A stretch of 21,819 nt of DNA from a virus: positions 1-21,819 of IMG/VR virus record IMGVR_UViG_3300027782_000407; one strand, 5' to 3'. Position 1 is the stretch's first letter. Each line of letters opens with the position of its first letter. The position numbers were made by a program, and so were the translations under genes. The notes under the pieces were generated by a model. It was not told the origin of the DNA and ran no database searches. It saw nothing but the letters and a program-made list of their open reading frames with translations. Below are positions 13,450-19,845 of this stretch, piece after piece.

Positions 13450-13919
13450 TTGGCAATAAAAATAAATGTATAATACTTTTTCTTGTTACTAGGATTCGTT
13501 ACTATTGATACACCAAAATTAGTATACCCAGGTCTTGTTAATGTTGCAAAATGAATTGGACTATTAATCCAGGCCTGTAATACTGCTTGGTTAGTTTGGT
13601 AGTTGTACGCTAATATTTCTCCAACTCTAGTTGCTCTATATAATTGTTGTAAATTTATTTGCCTATCATAAAAATAATCATGTGTTATTGTATCTTCTTT
13701 AATCATGTATAGATTATGTTCTTCACATAAATGACCTATATGTTCAATAGGGGTTAATGTACTTAGTTGTAGACTTTCTCTATATTGATTTGTAATATCC
13801 ATTAAATCTAATTCTTGTTCGCTATAACTGTATTGATATTCTATAGGTATAGTGGTGGGGTACTGTTTATCGCATCCAAGCGGAAAAAGTAGCATTATTA
13901 AGAGTATTGTATAATTCAT
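13446..13919 (-). CDS. CAP (SCP/PR1)-domain lipoprotein
   Basis: A lipoprotein of 157 residues with signal YTILLIMLLFPLG and lipid-attachment Cys16. The CAP pattern is visible: ELDLMDITNQYRESLQL (34-50), HLCEEHNLYM with H66, THDYF with H78, VGEILAYNY with E99, AWINSPIHFATL with H121, and the closing YTNFGVSIV plus KKYYTFIF strands. CAP proteins are secreted and in other organisms bind lipids or act on partners; in a phage the role is unknown, with envelope modification or superinfection exclusion as possibilities. It is followed by a degenerate paralogue. Confidence 0.8.
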   Translation of the reverse strand: MNYTILLIMLLFPLGCDKQYPTTIPIEYQYSYSEQELDLMDITNQYRESLQLSTLTPIEHIGHLCEEHNLYMIKEDTITHDYFYDRQINLQQLYRATRVGEILAYNYQTNQAVLQAWINSPIHFATLTRPGYTNFGVSIVTNPSNKKKYYTFIFIAK

Positions 13920-14080
13920 AGTTTTTTAATGCGAAAAGTTTTTAAACAGAATAACATATCGTCTCCCACATATTCATACTGTTGACCGTGTATCTCCACT
14001 GTTTTTCCATGGTTCTTAGATGTTCTAATTGATTTTATAGTGGGTGATATATCTTCACAGTAAATTCTTTTTCCTCTCAT
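13916..14080 (-). CDS. Small hypothetical protein, 54 aa
   Basis: I choose the ATG at 14080 (MRGKRIYCEDISPT), 18 bases below the -7 box at 14099-14105; the longer frame to 14128 would run through the promoter. It is a basic protein with predicted beta strands (KTVEIHGQQYEYVG, MLFCLKTFRIKKL), giving 54 residues. It leads the lipoprotein operon and overlaps the next gene by four bases. Unknown function. Confidence 0.75.
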   Translation of the reverse strand: MRGKRIYCEDISPTIKSIRTSKNHGKTVEIHGQQYEYVGDDMLFCLKTFRIKKL

Positions 14081-14098
14081 AACTTTTATTTTATACTT

Positions 14099-14128
14099 AA
14101 ATATACGAAAAAAGACTTGAATAAACAA
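14099..14128 (-). promoter_or_regulatory. Bacteroidota-type promoter (TTG-N20-TATATTT)
   Basis: TTG at 14126-14128 and TATATTT at 14099-14105 on the minus strand, spacing 20, TTCG before the -7 box. The sequence from terminator to -7 is the same as at 3691-3727. The TTG lies in the terminator stem. Confidence 0.85.
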
Positions 14129-14136
14129 GCCTTTTT
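14108..14136 (-). terminator. Intrinsic terminator after the RNA ligase gene
   Basis: The minus-strand RNA forms AAGGCTTG paired with CAAGTCTT, loop TTTATT, followed by a T-run. It ends the operon that closes with the RNA ligase at 14151. Confidence 0.85.
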
Positions 14137-14150
14137 GTAATTATTTTTTG

Positions 14151-15275
14151 CTAGTGGCTGTCGCCATAATCGTGCTTCTCTGATGCAATTAAATATTCAG
14201 GATTGATTACCTTTGCTACCTTTTTACGATCTCCAGATATGTGCTTTATAACTATTCCCTCGTGAGGAGTTTTAGTCCCTGGAATGAAGTTGTTGAATAT
14301 ATAATTATCTTGAATTTCTTGATTCCAAATTCCATTATAGAGAACTTGTACATGAGGAAGTTTGAATAACTCTGTGATTAGGATTTCTGTTGTTTCTGAT
14401 GCTAGGTATTCTCCATCTATCTTAATATCAAAACCTGCAAACTCAATATCTTTTAAACCATATTCATAGTTCTTTTGAATACCAGCTCCATAAATTTCTC
14501 CATAAAGGATAATTCCTGCTCCTAAATTCTCTACACCTCTACACTTTGCTCCTTCTAGAAGCTTTGCTTTGATATCATACTTTTCAGCAATTGTTCTCCA
14601 AACGTCAGTTGAATAGAATCCTTGAGAGTCACTTCCTTTCTCACAATTATGTGAACCATAAATGTATTCGTAGTCAATCCACTCATCAGCAATTCTTAAG
14701 AATTTTTTTACTTTATCCCAGAATGTTAATTTACTTTTCTTTACAATACCGTATCTAGCATTTGTACCGTGAATCTTTCTAGTGATTTGAACTTCATCTT
14801 CTTCTGTAAACATTCCTTCAACGTTTTTAAGGTTTGGGAATTTGTAGTAGATGTGGAAGTTTTGATTGTCTCTCCACTTAATCTTTCTACCTGAGGCAAG
14901 TTGGATTTGTTTAACTGGTGGTTCGTATTTCACAATACCAAGTTTTACCATCATGTCTTGACCCTCTGAGTAGTTAATCTCATGTCCAGGAGTGATTGGT
15001 ATTACTAAGCATTCAGAATAAACTCCTCTTAGTTTTACAGTTCTAACTCTTTGTCCTTTTCTTAGGTAGTTAGTTACACCAAACTTGTCAGAAAGTTCTA
15101 CAGGGATAACTGCATCAGTAGTTGCTACTATTACTAGTTGTCCTGCATGATGTGTTCCTTTTTTTACAATCGTATTCCATCCTCCGATAACTGCTTGTTC
15201 GATGTTGTCAGCTCCTTCGATTGCTTTTACTTCGTTTATTTTTGCTATGAAGCAAACTGAATTATTGTTTTCCAT
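14151..15275 (-). CDS. RNA ligase, Rnl5 (Deinococcus DraRnl)-like
   Basis: A 374-residue ATP-dependent ligase. The N-terminal part (about 1-120; FIAKINEVKAIEGADNIEQA, VIGGWNTIVKKG, GQLVIVATTDAVIP) is the OB-type domain placed before the catalytic domain in the DraRnl family. The nucleotidyltransferase domain has motif I RKIHG with the AMP-accepting Lys167, motif III LYGEIYG (E260), motif IV EGIVIK (339-344) and motif V KVAKVINPEYL (352-362). These enzymes seal 3'-OH/5'-phosphate breaks whose 3' side is RNA. It ends the operon from 16041-16070 and is followed by a terminator. With the nearby kinase and cREC protein it suggests repair of cut RNA, perhaps tRNA. Confidence 0.92.
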   Translation of the reverse strand: MENNNSVCFIAKINEVKAIEGADNIEQAVIGGWNTIVKKGTHHAGQLVIVATTDAVIPVELSDKFGVTNYLRKGQRVRTVKLRGVYSECLVIPITPGHEINYSEGQDMMVKLGIVKYEPPVKQIQLASGRKIKWRDNQNFHIYYKFPNLKNVEGMFTEEDEVQITRKIHGTNARYGIVKKSKLTFWDKVKKFLRIADEWIDYEYIYGSHNCEKGSDSQGFYSTDVWRTIAEKYDIKAKLLEGAKCRGVENLGAGIILYGEIYGAGIQKNYEYGLKDIEFAGFDIKIDGEYLASETTEILITELFKLPHVQVLYNGIWNQEIQDNYIFNNFIPGTKTPHEGIVIKHISGDRKKVAKVINPEYLIASEKHDYGDSH

Positions 15276-15278
15276 TTC

Positions 15279-15710
15279 TTATTTCTTTTTAAATTTTGGG
15301 TCAGTTCCAATGTAATTACCATCATCATCCAAATCATCAAAAGGTGGTAATTCCACATCAATATAATCAGAAGGTTTTAAAGAGAATATTTTTTCTAATT
15401 CATAAGACCATTCTTGTAAACTTTTTTCACTTGACTGAACTCTAACGCACAAACCATGTTGTGGATGTTTCCAATAAATGCTACCTTCTTTTTGGTCTTT
15501 TGAACCATTAAAGTTATCACCTAAATTAAGTGAAAAAATAATTTTCTCATTTTGTTTTAATTTTGATATAATTGTTTTTATATCATAACCTTCTTTTTCA
15601 ATACATAAGTTTAAGTAATTATTATAATTTCCTTGTGTGAACTTATAATCAAAATTCAACCCTTCTGATTTTAGTTGGTCAATTTCTAATTCTGCAATTT
15701 CTGTTTTCAT
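15279..15710 (-). CDS. Hypothetical phage protein, 143 aa
   Basis: A 143-residue acidic soluble protein with an alpha/beta pattern (DIKTIISKLKQNEKIIFSL, SIYWKHPQHGLCVRVQ) and an acidic tail (DVELPPFDDLDDDGNY). It lies 3 bases from the ligase start and may be co-translated with it. No family recognised. Confidence 0.8.
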   Translation of the reverse strand: MKTEIAELEIDQLKSEGLNFDYKFTQGNYNNYLNLCIEKEGYDIKTIISKLKQNEKIIFSLNLGDNFNGSKDQKEGSIYWKHPQHGLCVRVQSSEKSLQEWSYELEKIFSLKPSDYIDVELPPFDDLDDDGNYIGTDPKFKKK

Positions 15711-15715
15711 AATTT

Positions 15716-16018
15716 TTATTTGTTTAATTGTTGAACTAATACATCTCCTACTTCTTTATTAAAATCCTTTTGGAATTGTTTTGAAGCAATTTGTTCTAAG
15801 TGTATTTCTTCTCTAGATTCTCTATTAAATAATTGATCATCCATATCCTTTTCTGCAAAATACATAAACTCAAGACATTTATAGACACTCATTCCACTTT
15901 TACAACAATCTCTGATGTACTCTTCATATTGGATAAAATCCTCATCAGTGTACTTATAATCGTCTTCTGTACGTCTGTCTTTTAGTCTTTGTAGGTATTG
16001 TTCAAATGTTTCTTCCAT
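15716..16018 (-). CDS. Hypothetical phage protein, 100 aa
   Basis: A 100-residue, highly charged helical protein (EETFEQYLQRLKDRRTEDD, EEIHLEQIASKQFQKDFNK). It is the first gene of the ligase operon, 22 bases below its -7 box. No motif identifies a function. Confidence 0.8.
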   Translation of the reverse strand: MEETFEQYLQRLKDRRTEDDYKYTDEDFIQYEEYIRDCCKSGMSVYKCLEFMYFAEKDMDDQLFNRESREEIHLEQIASKQFQKDFNKEVGDVLVQQLNK

Positions 16019-16040
16019 AACTTTTGTTTATTTAATACTC

Positions 16041-16070
16041 AAATATACGAACTATTCTTTGTATTTCCAA
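16041..16070 (-). promoter_or_regulatory. Bacteroidota-type promoter (TTG-N20-TATATTTG)
   Basis: TTG at 16068-16070 and TATATTTG at 16040-16047 on the minus strand, spacing 20. This copy matches the full TAnnTTTG consensus. A HEN gene ends 12 bases upstream of the TTG. Confidence 0.87.
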
Positions 16071-16082
16071 ATAAATTTACAT

Positions 16083-16856
16083 TTATTTTAGTAATCCTAA
16101 TTCTTTTAGGTAGGCTTTATTAACAAGTACTAGAGTATGTTCAGGGTATTGCTCGATAAATTGTTCCATCTTTACTTTTGAATGTGGATGTAAGTATCCT
16201 TTGACTTCGTAAAAGGTGCCATTACAGTAAAAATCTGGAGTGTATGTGTGCTTTTCTCCTAGTTTAAAGGTGTGTTTTTCATACTCCCAGTCAGATCCTA
16301 ATCTGTCTAAGTATTGAGCAAAAAGTACTTCCCAAGTAGATCGCATCTTTATCGTAGTAGTACCCTTTTCATATAAGGAGTATTTTGAATATATAGGAAC
16401 TTTCCCGTACATTCCGTTCTTATTTCCTGATACTTTTTCTCCTATTTTCTTTTTACTTTCCTCTGTATGATTCCAGCCTGATACTTTAGGTCTTGTTAGA
16501 TTATAAAGAGTAGTTGAAGGTTTTGGGACTCCTTTTTGAGCATCTGAGATTTTCTTTTTAGTTTCTTCGCTTTGTATGCGACCTACTCTGCTACTTCTTT
16601 GCTGCTCCCTGTATTCTTCATTCTCCCATAATTTTTTTTGGGTATTGGATGTCCTTAGTTTTACTTCATCACTAATAGTCTTACCCTTATGTGCTTTGCT
16701 TATTTTTGATTTTGTTTCATCACTTCTTTTCTTTTGAGGTTTTCCTTTTGATGCCTTGTTTCGACATCCAATAGAGCAGTATAATTTTCCTTGCCCATAA
16801 TACTGCTGCTTACAGCATTCGCAGATTCTGTGTTCTTTTCCCATAGTTTTCAACAT
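16083..16856 (-). CDS. Homing endonuclease: zinc finger, NUMOD3 repeats, PD-(D/E)XK nuclease
   Basis: A 257-residue protein in three parts. The N-terminus has a four-Cys zinc site (C12, C15, C27, C31). The middle is a set of basic NUMOD3-like repeats (SDETKSKISKAHKGK, SEETKKKISDAQKG, HTEESKKKIGEKVSGNKNG). The C-terminus (about 168-235) has TWEVLFAQYLDRLGSDWEYE, then TPDFY and YEVKGY, the PD and ExK parts of a PD-(D/E)XK active site (D208, E217, K219). This fits a free-standing homing endonuclease of the Vsr/PD-(D/E)XK-related kind. It is the last gene of the operon from 18518-18547 and ends right before the next promoter. Confidence 0.85.
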   Translation of the reverse strand: MLKTMGKEHRICECCKQQYYGQGKLYCSIGCRNKASKGKPQKKRSDETKSKISKAHKGKTISDEVKLRTSNTQKKLWENEEYREQQRSSRVGRIQSEETKKKISDAQKGVPKPSTTLYNLTRPKVSGWNHTEESKKKIGEKVSGNKNGMYGKVPIYSKYSLYEKGTTTIKMRSTWEVLFAQYLDRLGSDWEYEKHTFKLGEKHTYTPDFYCNGTFYEVKGYLHPHSKVKMEQFIEQYPEHTLVLVNKAYLKELGLLK

Positions 16857-16870
16857 TCATAGTTAGTACT

Positions 16871-16889
16871 ATATATAAATAGCACTAAA
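16871..16889 (-). promoter_or_regulatory. Upstream motif of the PD-(D/E)XK HEN (TTTTAGTGCTATTTATAT)
   Basis: The minus strand reads TTTTAGTGCTATTTATATA, 14 bases before the ATG and immediately after the kinase stop. It is identical over 18 bases to the element upstream of the GIY-YIG HEN at 8646-8665. Candidate HEN promoter or insertion boundary. Confidence 0.45.
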
Positions 16890-16891
16890 AT

Positions 16892-17293
16892 CTATAAACG
16901 AACGATAAACCTGTCCCTCATTTTATTAATGCTTTCTTCTGGAACGTTATGAATGCTTTTTCCGTTGTGGATGTTTTCTACAATTAAAGAATAAACTCTG
17001 TATCCGTACTTTTCTGCTAGATCATAGTATGGTTGCATTTCCCATTCCTGAGTGAATGTGTTTGATACTACAACTTTTAAATCCCTAAGCATACATACTT
17101 CAACTGTCTTTTGACACCAAGCATGTGCTTCTTTTAATTTAGAAGGATCAAACTTATAAGTATGTACTGTCCTAAATTCTAAGGATGGTTCCATAAAAAA
17201 CATATCTGCTTCTACATGCATTCCACCTATTGATTTTGCTAATGTTGATTTTCCTGATCCAGGTAATCCTCTTAATAGATAAAGTTCCTTCAT
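16892..17293 (-). CDS. P-loop polynucleotide kinase-like protein
   Basis: I choose the ATG at 17293 (MKELYLLRGLPG), giving 133 residues; it overlaps the upstream stop by four bases (ATGA), while the longer frame to 17329 only shadows the neighbour. The Walker A loop is LRGLPGSGKST (7-17), followed by EADMFF with acidic D30, the substrate-binding SNTFTQEWEM segment and the end HNVPEESINKMRDRF typical of AAA_33/NEDD4BP2-like kinases. Related phage enzymes add phosphate to 5'-OH ends of RNA or DNA. There is no phosphatase domain, so 3' ends would be treated by another protein, such as the phosphoesterases or the cREC protein. Confidence 0.88.
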   Translation of the reverse strand: MKELYLLRGLPGSGKSTLAKSIGGMHVEADMFFMEPSLEFRTVHTYKFDPSKLKEAHAWCQKTVEVCMLRDLKVVVSNTFTQEWEMQPYYDLAEKYGYRVYSLIVENIHNGKSIHNVPEESINKMRDRFIVRL

Positions 17294-17553
17294 ATTACTT
17301 TTACTTCTATTAGTTTTCTTCTTAACCATTGTTCATCAACATTATCAGGTCTTTTACCTAAAATGATTTCATCAATTGTATCACCAAGAAATTCCATCAA
17401 CATTCTTTTAATTTCAGATGGTGCATCCATTGCTGCATACGAATAACAATCTTGTAGCATTTCGTGAGATAATGGAACCTCAATTATAATCCGTGACGAT
17501 ATTAATGAACCATCTTCATTAAAGTGGTTGTCTTCTACTCTTGTGTTTAACAT
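17290..17553 (-). CDS. Hypothetical phage protein, 87 aa
   Basis: An 87-residue acidic alpha/beta protein (SSRIIIEVPLSHEMLQDCYSY, IKRMLMEFLGDTIDEIIL). It starts 1 base after the phosphoesterase stop and overlaps the kinase start. It may serve the same pathway, but no family is recognised. Confidence 0.8.
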   Translation of the reverse strand: MLNTRVEDNHFNEDGSLISSRIIIEVPLSHEMLQDCYSYAAMDAPSEIKRMLMEFLGDTIDEIILGKRPDNVDEQWLRRKLIEVKVI

Positions 17554-17554
17554 A

Positions 17555-18205
17555 TTAAATTCTTTTTTCGTGATGATCCTTTGGTAATGCTAATTTTTTA
17601 ATTGGACGATCTTTCATTATCGATAATATCTCGTCCATTGAAATTGGCTCCAGTTCATTTCCATCTACTCCAACATCCATTGCTTTACCCTCTGCTATTC
17701 GTAGGTTTGCCGGTAAATGCACGTGGCCATGCAAGTGAATTACTCCTTGGTTCATATCATGCCATGACGCAATTGGATAGTGCATACACACGAAAATAAA
17801 CTTCTCAGTTGTTGCTTTATTAATTGGTCTTCTTACTTCTAATCTCAAGTAGTTCTGTACTGAAGAGAATAATGATTGAATTCCTTCTTTGTTTCTTTCA
17901 ATGTGGTGATCGTGATTTCCAAGTACCAAGTGAATGTTTTTACAAACAATTCTATCTCTAAATTCTTGCACTTTATCAAATCCTCCGAATGACCAATCAC
18001 CTAAGTGAATTAAGATATCATCTTCACCAACCATGTTGTTAATGTTATCAACTAGTCTTTGGTTCATATCTTCCAATGAATCAAACTTACGAGCATATCC
18101 ATCATTCACTGACCAGTTTGTAGTTGCACTACAAATGTTTGAGTGAGCGTAATGTGTGTCTGATGTAAAGAACAACTGTTGTCCTTTTCCTAATGTTAGT
18201 TTCAT
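17555..18205 (-). CDS. Calcineurin-like metallophosphoesterase (phage type)
   Basis: A 216-residue phosphoesterase with SDTHYAH (D16, H18), HLGDWSFGG (D70), GNHDHH (96-101), MHYP (H142) and LHGHVH (158-163), so both metal sites are complete. It differs clearly from the phosphoesterase at 6009 and resembles short phage and bacterial enzymes acting on phosphodiesters. It lies two genes upstream of the kinase, so a role in trimming RNA 2',3'-cyclic or 3'-phosphate ends is possible; that is inference from position. Confidence 0.92.
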   Translation of the reverse strand: MKLTLGKGQQLFFTSDTHYAHSNICSATTNWSVNDGYARKFDSLEDMNQRLVDNINNMVGEDDILIHLGDWSFGGFDKVQEFRDRIVCKNIHLVLGNHDHHIERNKEGIQSLFSSVQNYLRLEVRRPINKATTEKFIFVCMHYPIASWHDMNQGVIHLHGHVHLPANLRIAEGKAMDVGVDGNELEPISMDEILSIMKDRPIKKLALPKDHHEKRI

Positions 18206-18207
18206 AA

Positions 18208-18492
18208 CTACTCTATTTCTTCAATTAATTCTTCTATTCTTTCAATCATATATTCTATATATGTTTGTTCTCTTGTTTTTACTTTCTCTTTACCAAACCA
18301 TCCAACTTCTATATATTCTATATTTTTATATTGAAAGCCTCCCTTTGGTGATAGCTTACCTAAAGAATAAAGAATACCTTCTAAAAAAGCTCCTGCTCTA
18401 GTTATCTCAAGAATTGTTCCAGACTTTCTGACTTTACTTATATTGTCTAATGTGGCTATTAAATGCCCCTTGGTAATTATTGATTTTATCAT
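18208..18492 (-). CDS. Hypothetical phage protein, 94 aa
   Basis: A 94-residue protein with a basic N-terminal half (IKSIITKGHLIATLDNISKVRK) and an acidic C-terminal helix (YIEYMIERIEELIEEIE). First gene of the operon with phosphoesterase and kinase, 25 bases below the -7 box, with the leader AAAGGTTATG. Unknown function. Confidence 0.8.
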   Translation of the reverse strand: MIKSIITKGHLIATLDNISKVRKSGTILEITRAGAFLEGILYSLGKLSPKGGFQYKNIEYIEVGWFGKEKVKTREQTYIEYMIERIEELIEEIE

Positions 18493-18517
18493 AACCTTTA
18501 TCTTATTAATTATAACT

Positions 18518-18547
18518 AAATATACGAAAAAAAGCCTGCCGAAGCAA
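18518..18547 (-). promoter_or_regulatory. Bacteroidota-type promoter (TTG-N20-TATATTT)
   Basis: TTG at 18545-18547 and TATATTT at 18518-18524 on the minus strand, spacing 20, TTCG before the -7 box. The TTG is in the 5' arm of the terminator stem, and the T-run lies in the promoter spacer. Confidence 0.85.
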
Positions 18548-18555
18548 GCCTTTTG
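18527..18555 (-). terminator. Strong intrinsic terminator with UUCG tetraloop
   Basis: The minus-strand RNA forms AAGGCTTGC paired with GCAGGCTT around a C(UUCG)G tetraloop: 9 or more pairs with two G-U, extended by A-T pairs and followed by a T-run. It ends the operon containing the structured RNA and the 57-aa gene. Confidence 0.9.
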
Positions 18556-18581
18556 TTAATTATTTTTAAAATATTCTAAGT

Positions 18582-18755
18582 TTACTTATCTAATTTCTTT
18601 AAAATTGTTTGGATTGACGCATATTCACTTTTCTCTATTTTTCCACTATCATATAGTTTAAATACAATCTTATTTAATTGCTGTAAATCTGAGTTCTTAA
18701 GAAACTGGTCTGTTATTGCTTCTTTAATAAGGTTTTTTAAATCTTCTTTTTTCAT
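18582..18755 (-). CDS. Small charged protein, 57 aa
   Basis: A 57-residue, very charged helical protein (MKKEDLKNLIKEAITDQFLK at the start, ASIQTILKKLDK at the end). It lies between the structured RNA and the terminator, with a TATTTATTATAAAA element 8 bases upstream. The composition is clearly protein-like. No family recognised. Confidence 0.75.
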   Translation of the reverse strand: MKKEDLKNLIKEAITDQFLKNSDLQQLNKIVFKLYDSGKIEKSEYASIQTILKKLDK

Positions 18756-18763
18756 AATATATG

Positions 18764-18777
18764 TTTTATAATAAATA
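18764..18777 (-). promoter_or_regulatory. TATTTATTATAAAA element upstream of the 57-aa gene
   Basis: Identical over 14 bases to the element at 739-752. It sits exactly between the end of the structured RNA and the start of the 57-aa gene. Possible internal promoter; alternatively part of RNA processing. Confidence 0.35.
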
Positions 18778-18778
18778 T

Positions 18779-19104
18779 GTTGCTGGGATGTAAAGCATAT
18801 AGACTAAATCTAAGCTAAAATCAAGGTCAAGGACCTTCCTTACCACAAAGGCAAGGACAAAAACTAAGTCTCAAAGTTGCTAGCCACTTTTAGTCTCCCA
18901 GTAGGAGTAACATGTCTAGCTGTTGAGTTCTATCTTAGTTTTGAAAGTTTGTAAGGAAGCGTGTCTGTCTAAATGGCACGGGGCCATTTAAGTGTCTCAT
19001 AGAATGATTAAAAGTCATTTTTATATGTATCTATAATTTAAGACTCCACTATCCCAGCATAAAGCTTTGGAGGATCGGCTTGTGCTTACCTCCTTAGCAC
19101 CAAA
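18779..19104 (-). ncRNA. Structured non-coding RNA of about 270-325 nt, unknown class
   Basis: A gene-free stretch of about 350 bases inside an operon. Bases 19051-19059 and 18781-18789 pair perfectly (ATCCCAGCA with TGCTGGGAT) and close a domain of about 280 nt. Inside are: a 9-bp helix 18951-18959 with 18835-18843; a 9-bp helix 18934-18942 with 18860-18868, nested in it; a 7-bp hairpin at 18971-18989 (AAATGGC with GCCATTT); and a 6-bp helix 19039-19044 with 18994-18999 that needs a G-U pair in the minus-strand RNA. Upstream, GTGCT and AGCAC (about 19079-19097) form a hairpin whose loop, AGGAGG, could also pair with CCTCC near 19070. The G-U pairs exist only in the minus transcript, matching the operon direction. 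I see no tmRNA, RNase P or 6S hallmarks. Confidence 0.75.
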
Positions 19105-19269
19105 TTATTTTATTTTATCAACAAAGTAGTTACTGCTACTATACCCATACTTTTTTCTAGCTTGTTGAGCATCTTCTTCTGAATTAAATGGACCTAATAT
19201 TATCCCATTTTCTTCGCTACCATGTGCAGGTACTTTTTCGTACACAGCATACTGTTCTCTGAGATTCAT
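19105..19269 (-). CDS. Small hypothetical protein, 54 aa
   Basis: I choose the ATG at 19269 (MNLREQYAVYEKV), two bases after the upstream stop; the longer frame to 19305 shadows the neighbour. The segment GIILGPFNSEEDAQQARKKY, with a beta strand and then a helix, resembles the short repeat of SPOR-like or other small sequence-binding folds, but the match is too short to name. Last protein gene before the structured RNA. Confidence 0.75.
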   Translation of the reverse strand: MNLREQYAVYEKVPAHGSEENGIILGPFNSEEDAQQARKKYGYSSSNYFVDKIK

Positions 19270-19271
19270 AG

Positions 19272-19559
19272 CTATTTTTCTTCTTCTTGGAATCTTTTCT
19301 CCCAAATCTGCCTTGTTCCGTAAGGATCATTTATGTAATCAGTAAAAGCGTTCATTGCTTCTTTGATTGTAGAAAATGCAACTTGTTTACATCCTACATT
19401 GATAACACATCCTCTTGAAAGAAATCTAATTCCTATTTCATAATCTCTTAGACATTCCATTCTAGATGGTCTGTATTTTTCTGATCTGTCGTCATATGTT
19501 TTGGTTACACATGCTTCCTGACATAATTCTGGTTCTGGCATTCCTACTACTTCGTTCAT
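19272..19559 (-). CDS. Hypothetical phage protein, 95 aa, Cys-rich
   Basis: A 95-residue protein with five Cys (C13, C17, C36, C51, C57). The spacing is not a standard zinc-finger pattern, although C13/C17 and C51/C57 are close enough to bind metal. The C-terminus is helical (STIKEAMNAFTDYIND). The start has an A-rich leader. No family recognised. Confidence 0.8.
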   Translation of the reverse strand: MNEVVGMPEPELCQEACVTKTYDDRSEKYRPSRMECLRDYEIGIRFLSRGCVINVGCKQVAFSTIKEAMNAFTDYINDPYGTRQIWEKRFQEEEK

Positions 19560-19574
19560 AACTATTATTTTATA

Positions 19575-19844
19575 TTAATTTTTAATAAATCTAAATCTTC
19601 CCCATTTTTTTATTCCAATTCTATTTTGCTCATTGGTCTTTAGCATATGATTAATTCCTTCCATTGGATAGTTTACATCAGCTTTTCTTATAACTTCAGG
19701 GTGCCAAGGCATACCAATTGATATTCTATAATTATAGATTTGAAATTCCATAGCATTAGATCCTCTAGTTTTCCAAAACTTTTTAAACCATCCTTCTCTT
19801 CTTTCTATTGTAAACCAAAATACCCAATCAACTTTTTGACCCAT
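19575..19844 (-). CDS. Hypothetical phage protein, 89 aa
   Basis: An 89-residue basic protein rich in Trp (KVDWVFWFTIERREGWFKKFW). Its middle, FQIYNYRISIGMPWHPE, loosely resembles a segment of the 200-aa protein at 9045, so they may be distant relatives; this is uncertain. No membrane segment or catalytic motif. Confidence 0.8.
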   Translation of the reverse strand: MGQKVDWVFWFTIERREGWFKKFWKTRGSNAMEFQIYNYRISIGMPWHPEVIRKADVNYPMEGINHMLKTNEQNRIGIKKWGRFRFIKN

Positions 19845-19845
19845 A

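Noticed and set aside
18779-19104. tmRNA, RNase P RNA or 6S RNA as identity of the structured RNA
   Set aside because: No tRNA-like ends or tag frame, no conserved RNase P segments and no single long open-bubble hairpin could be found.
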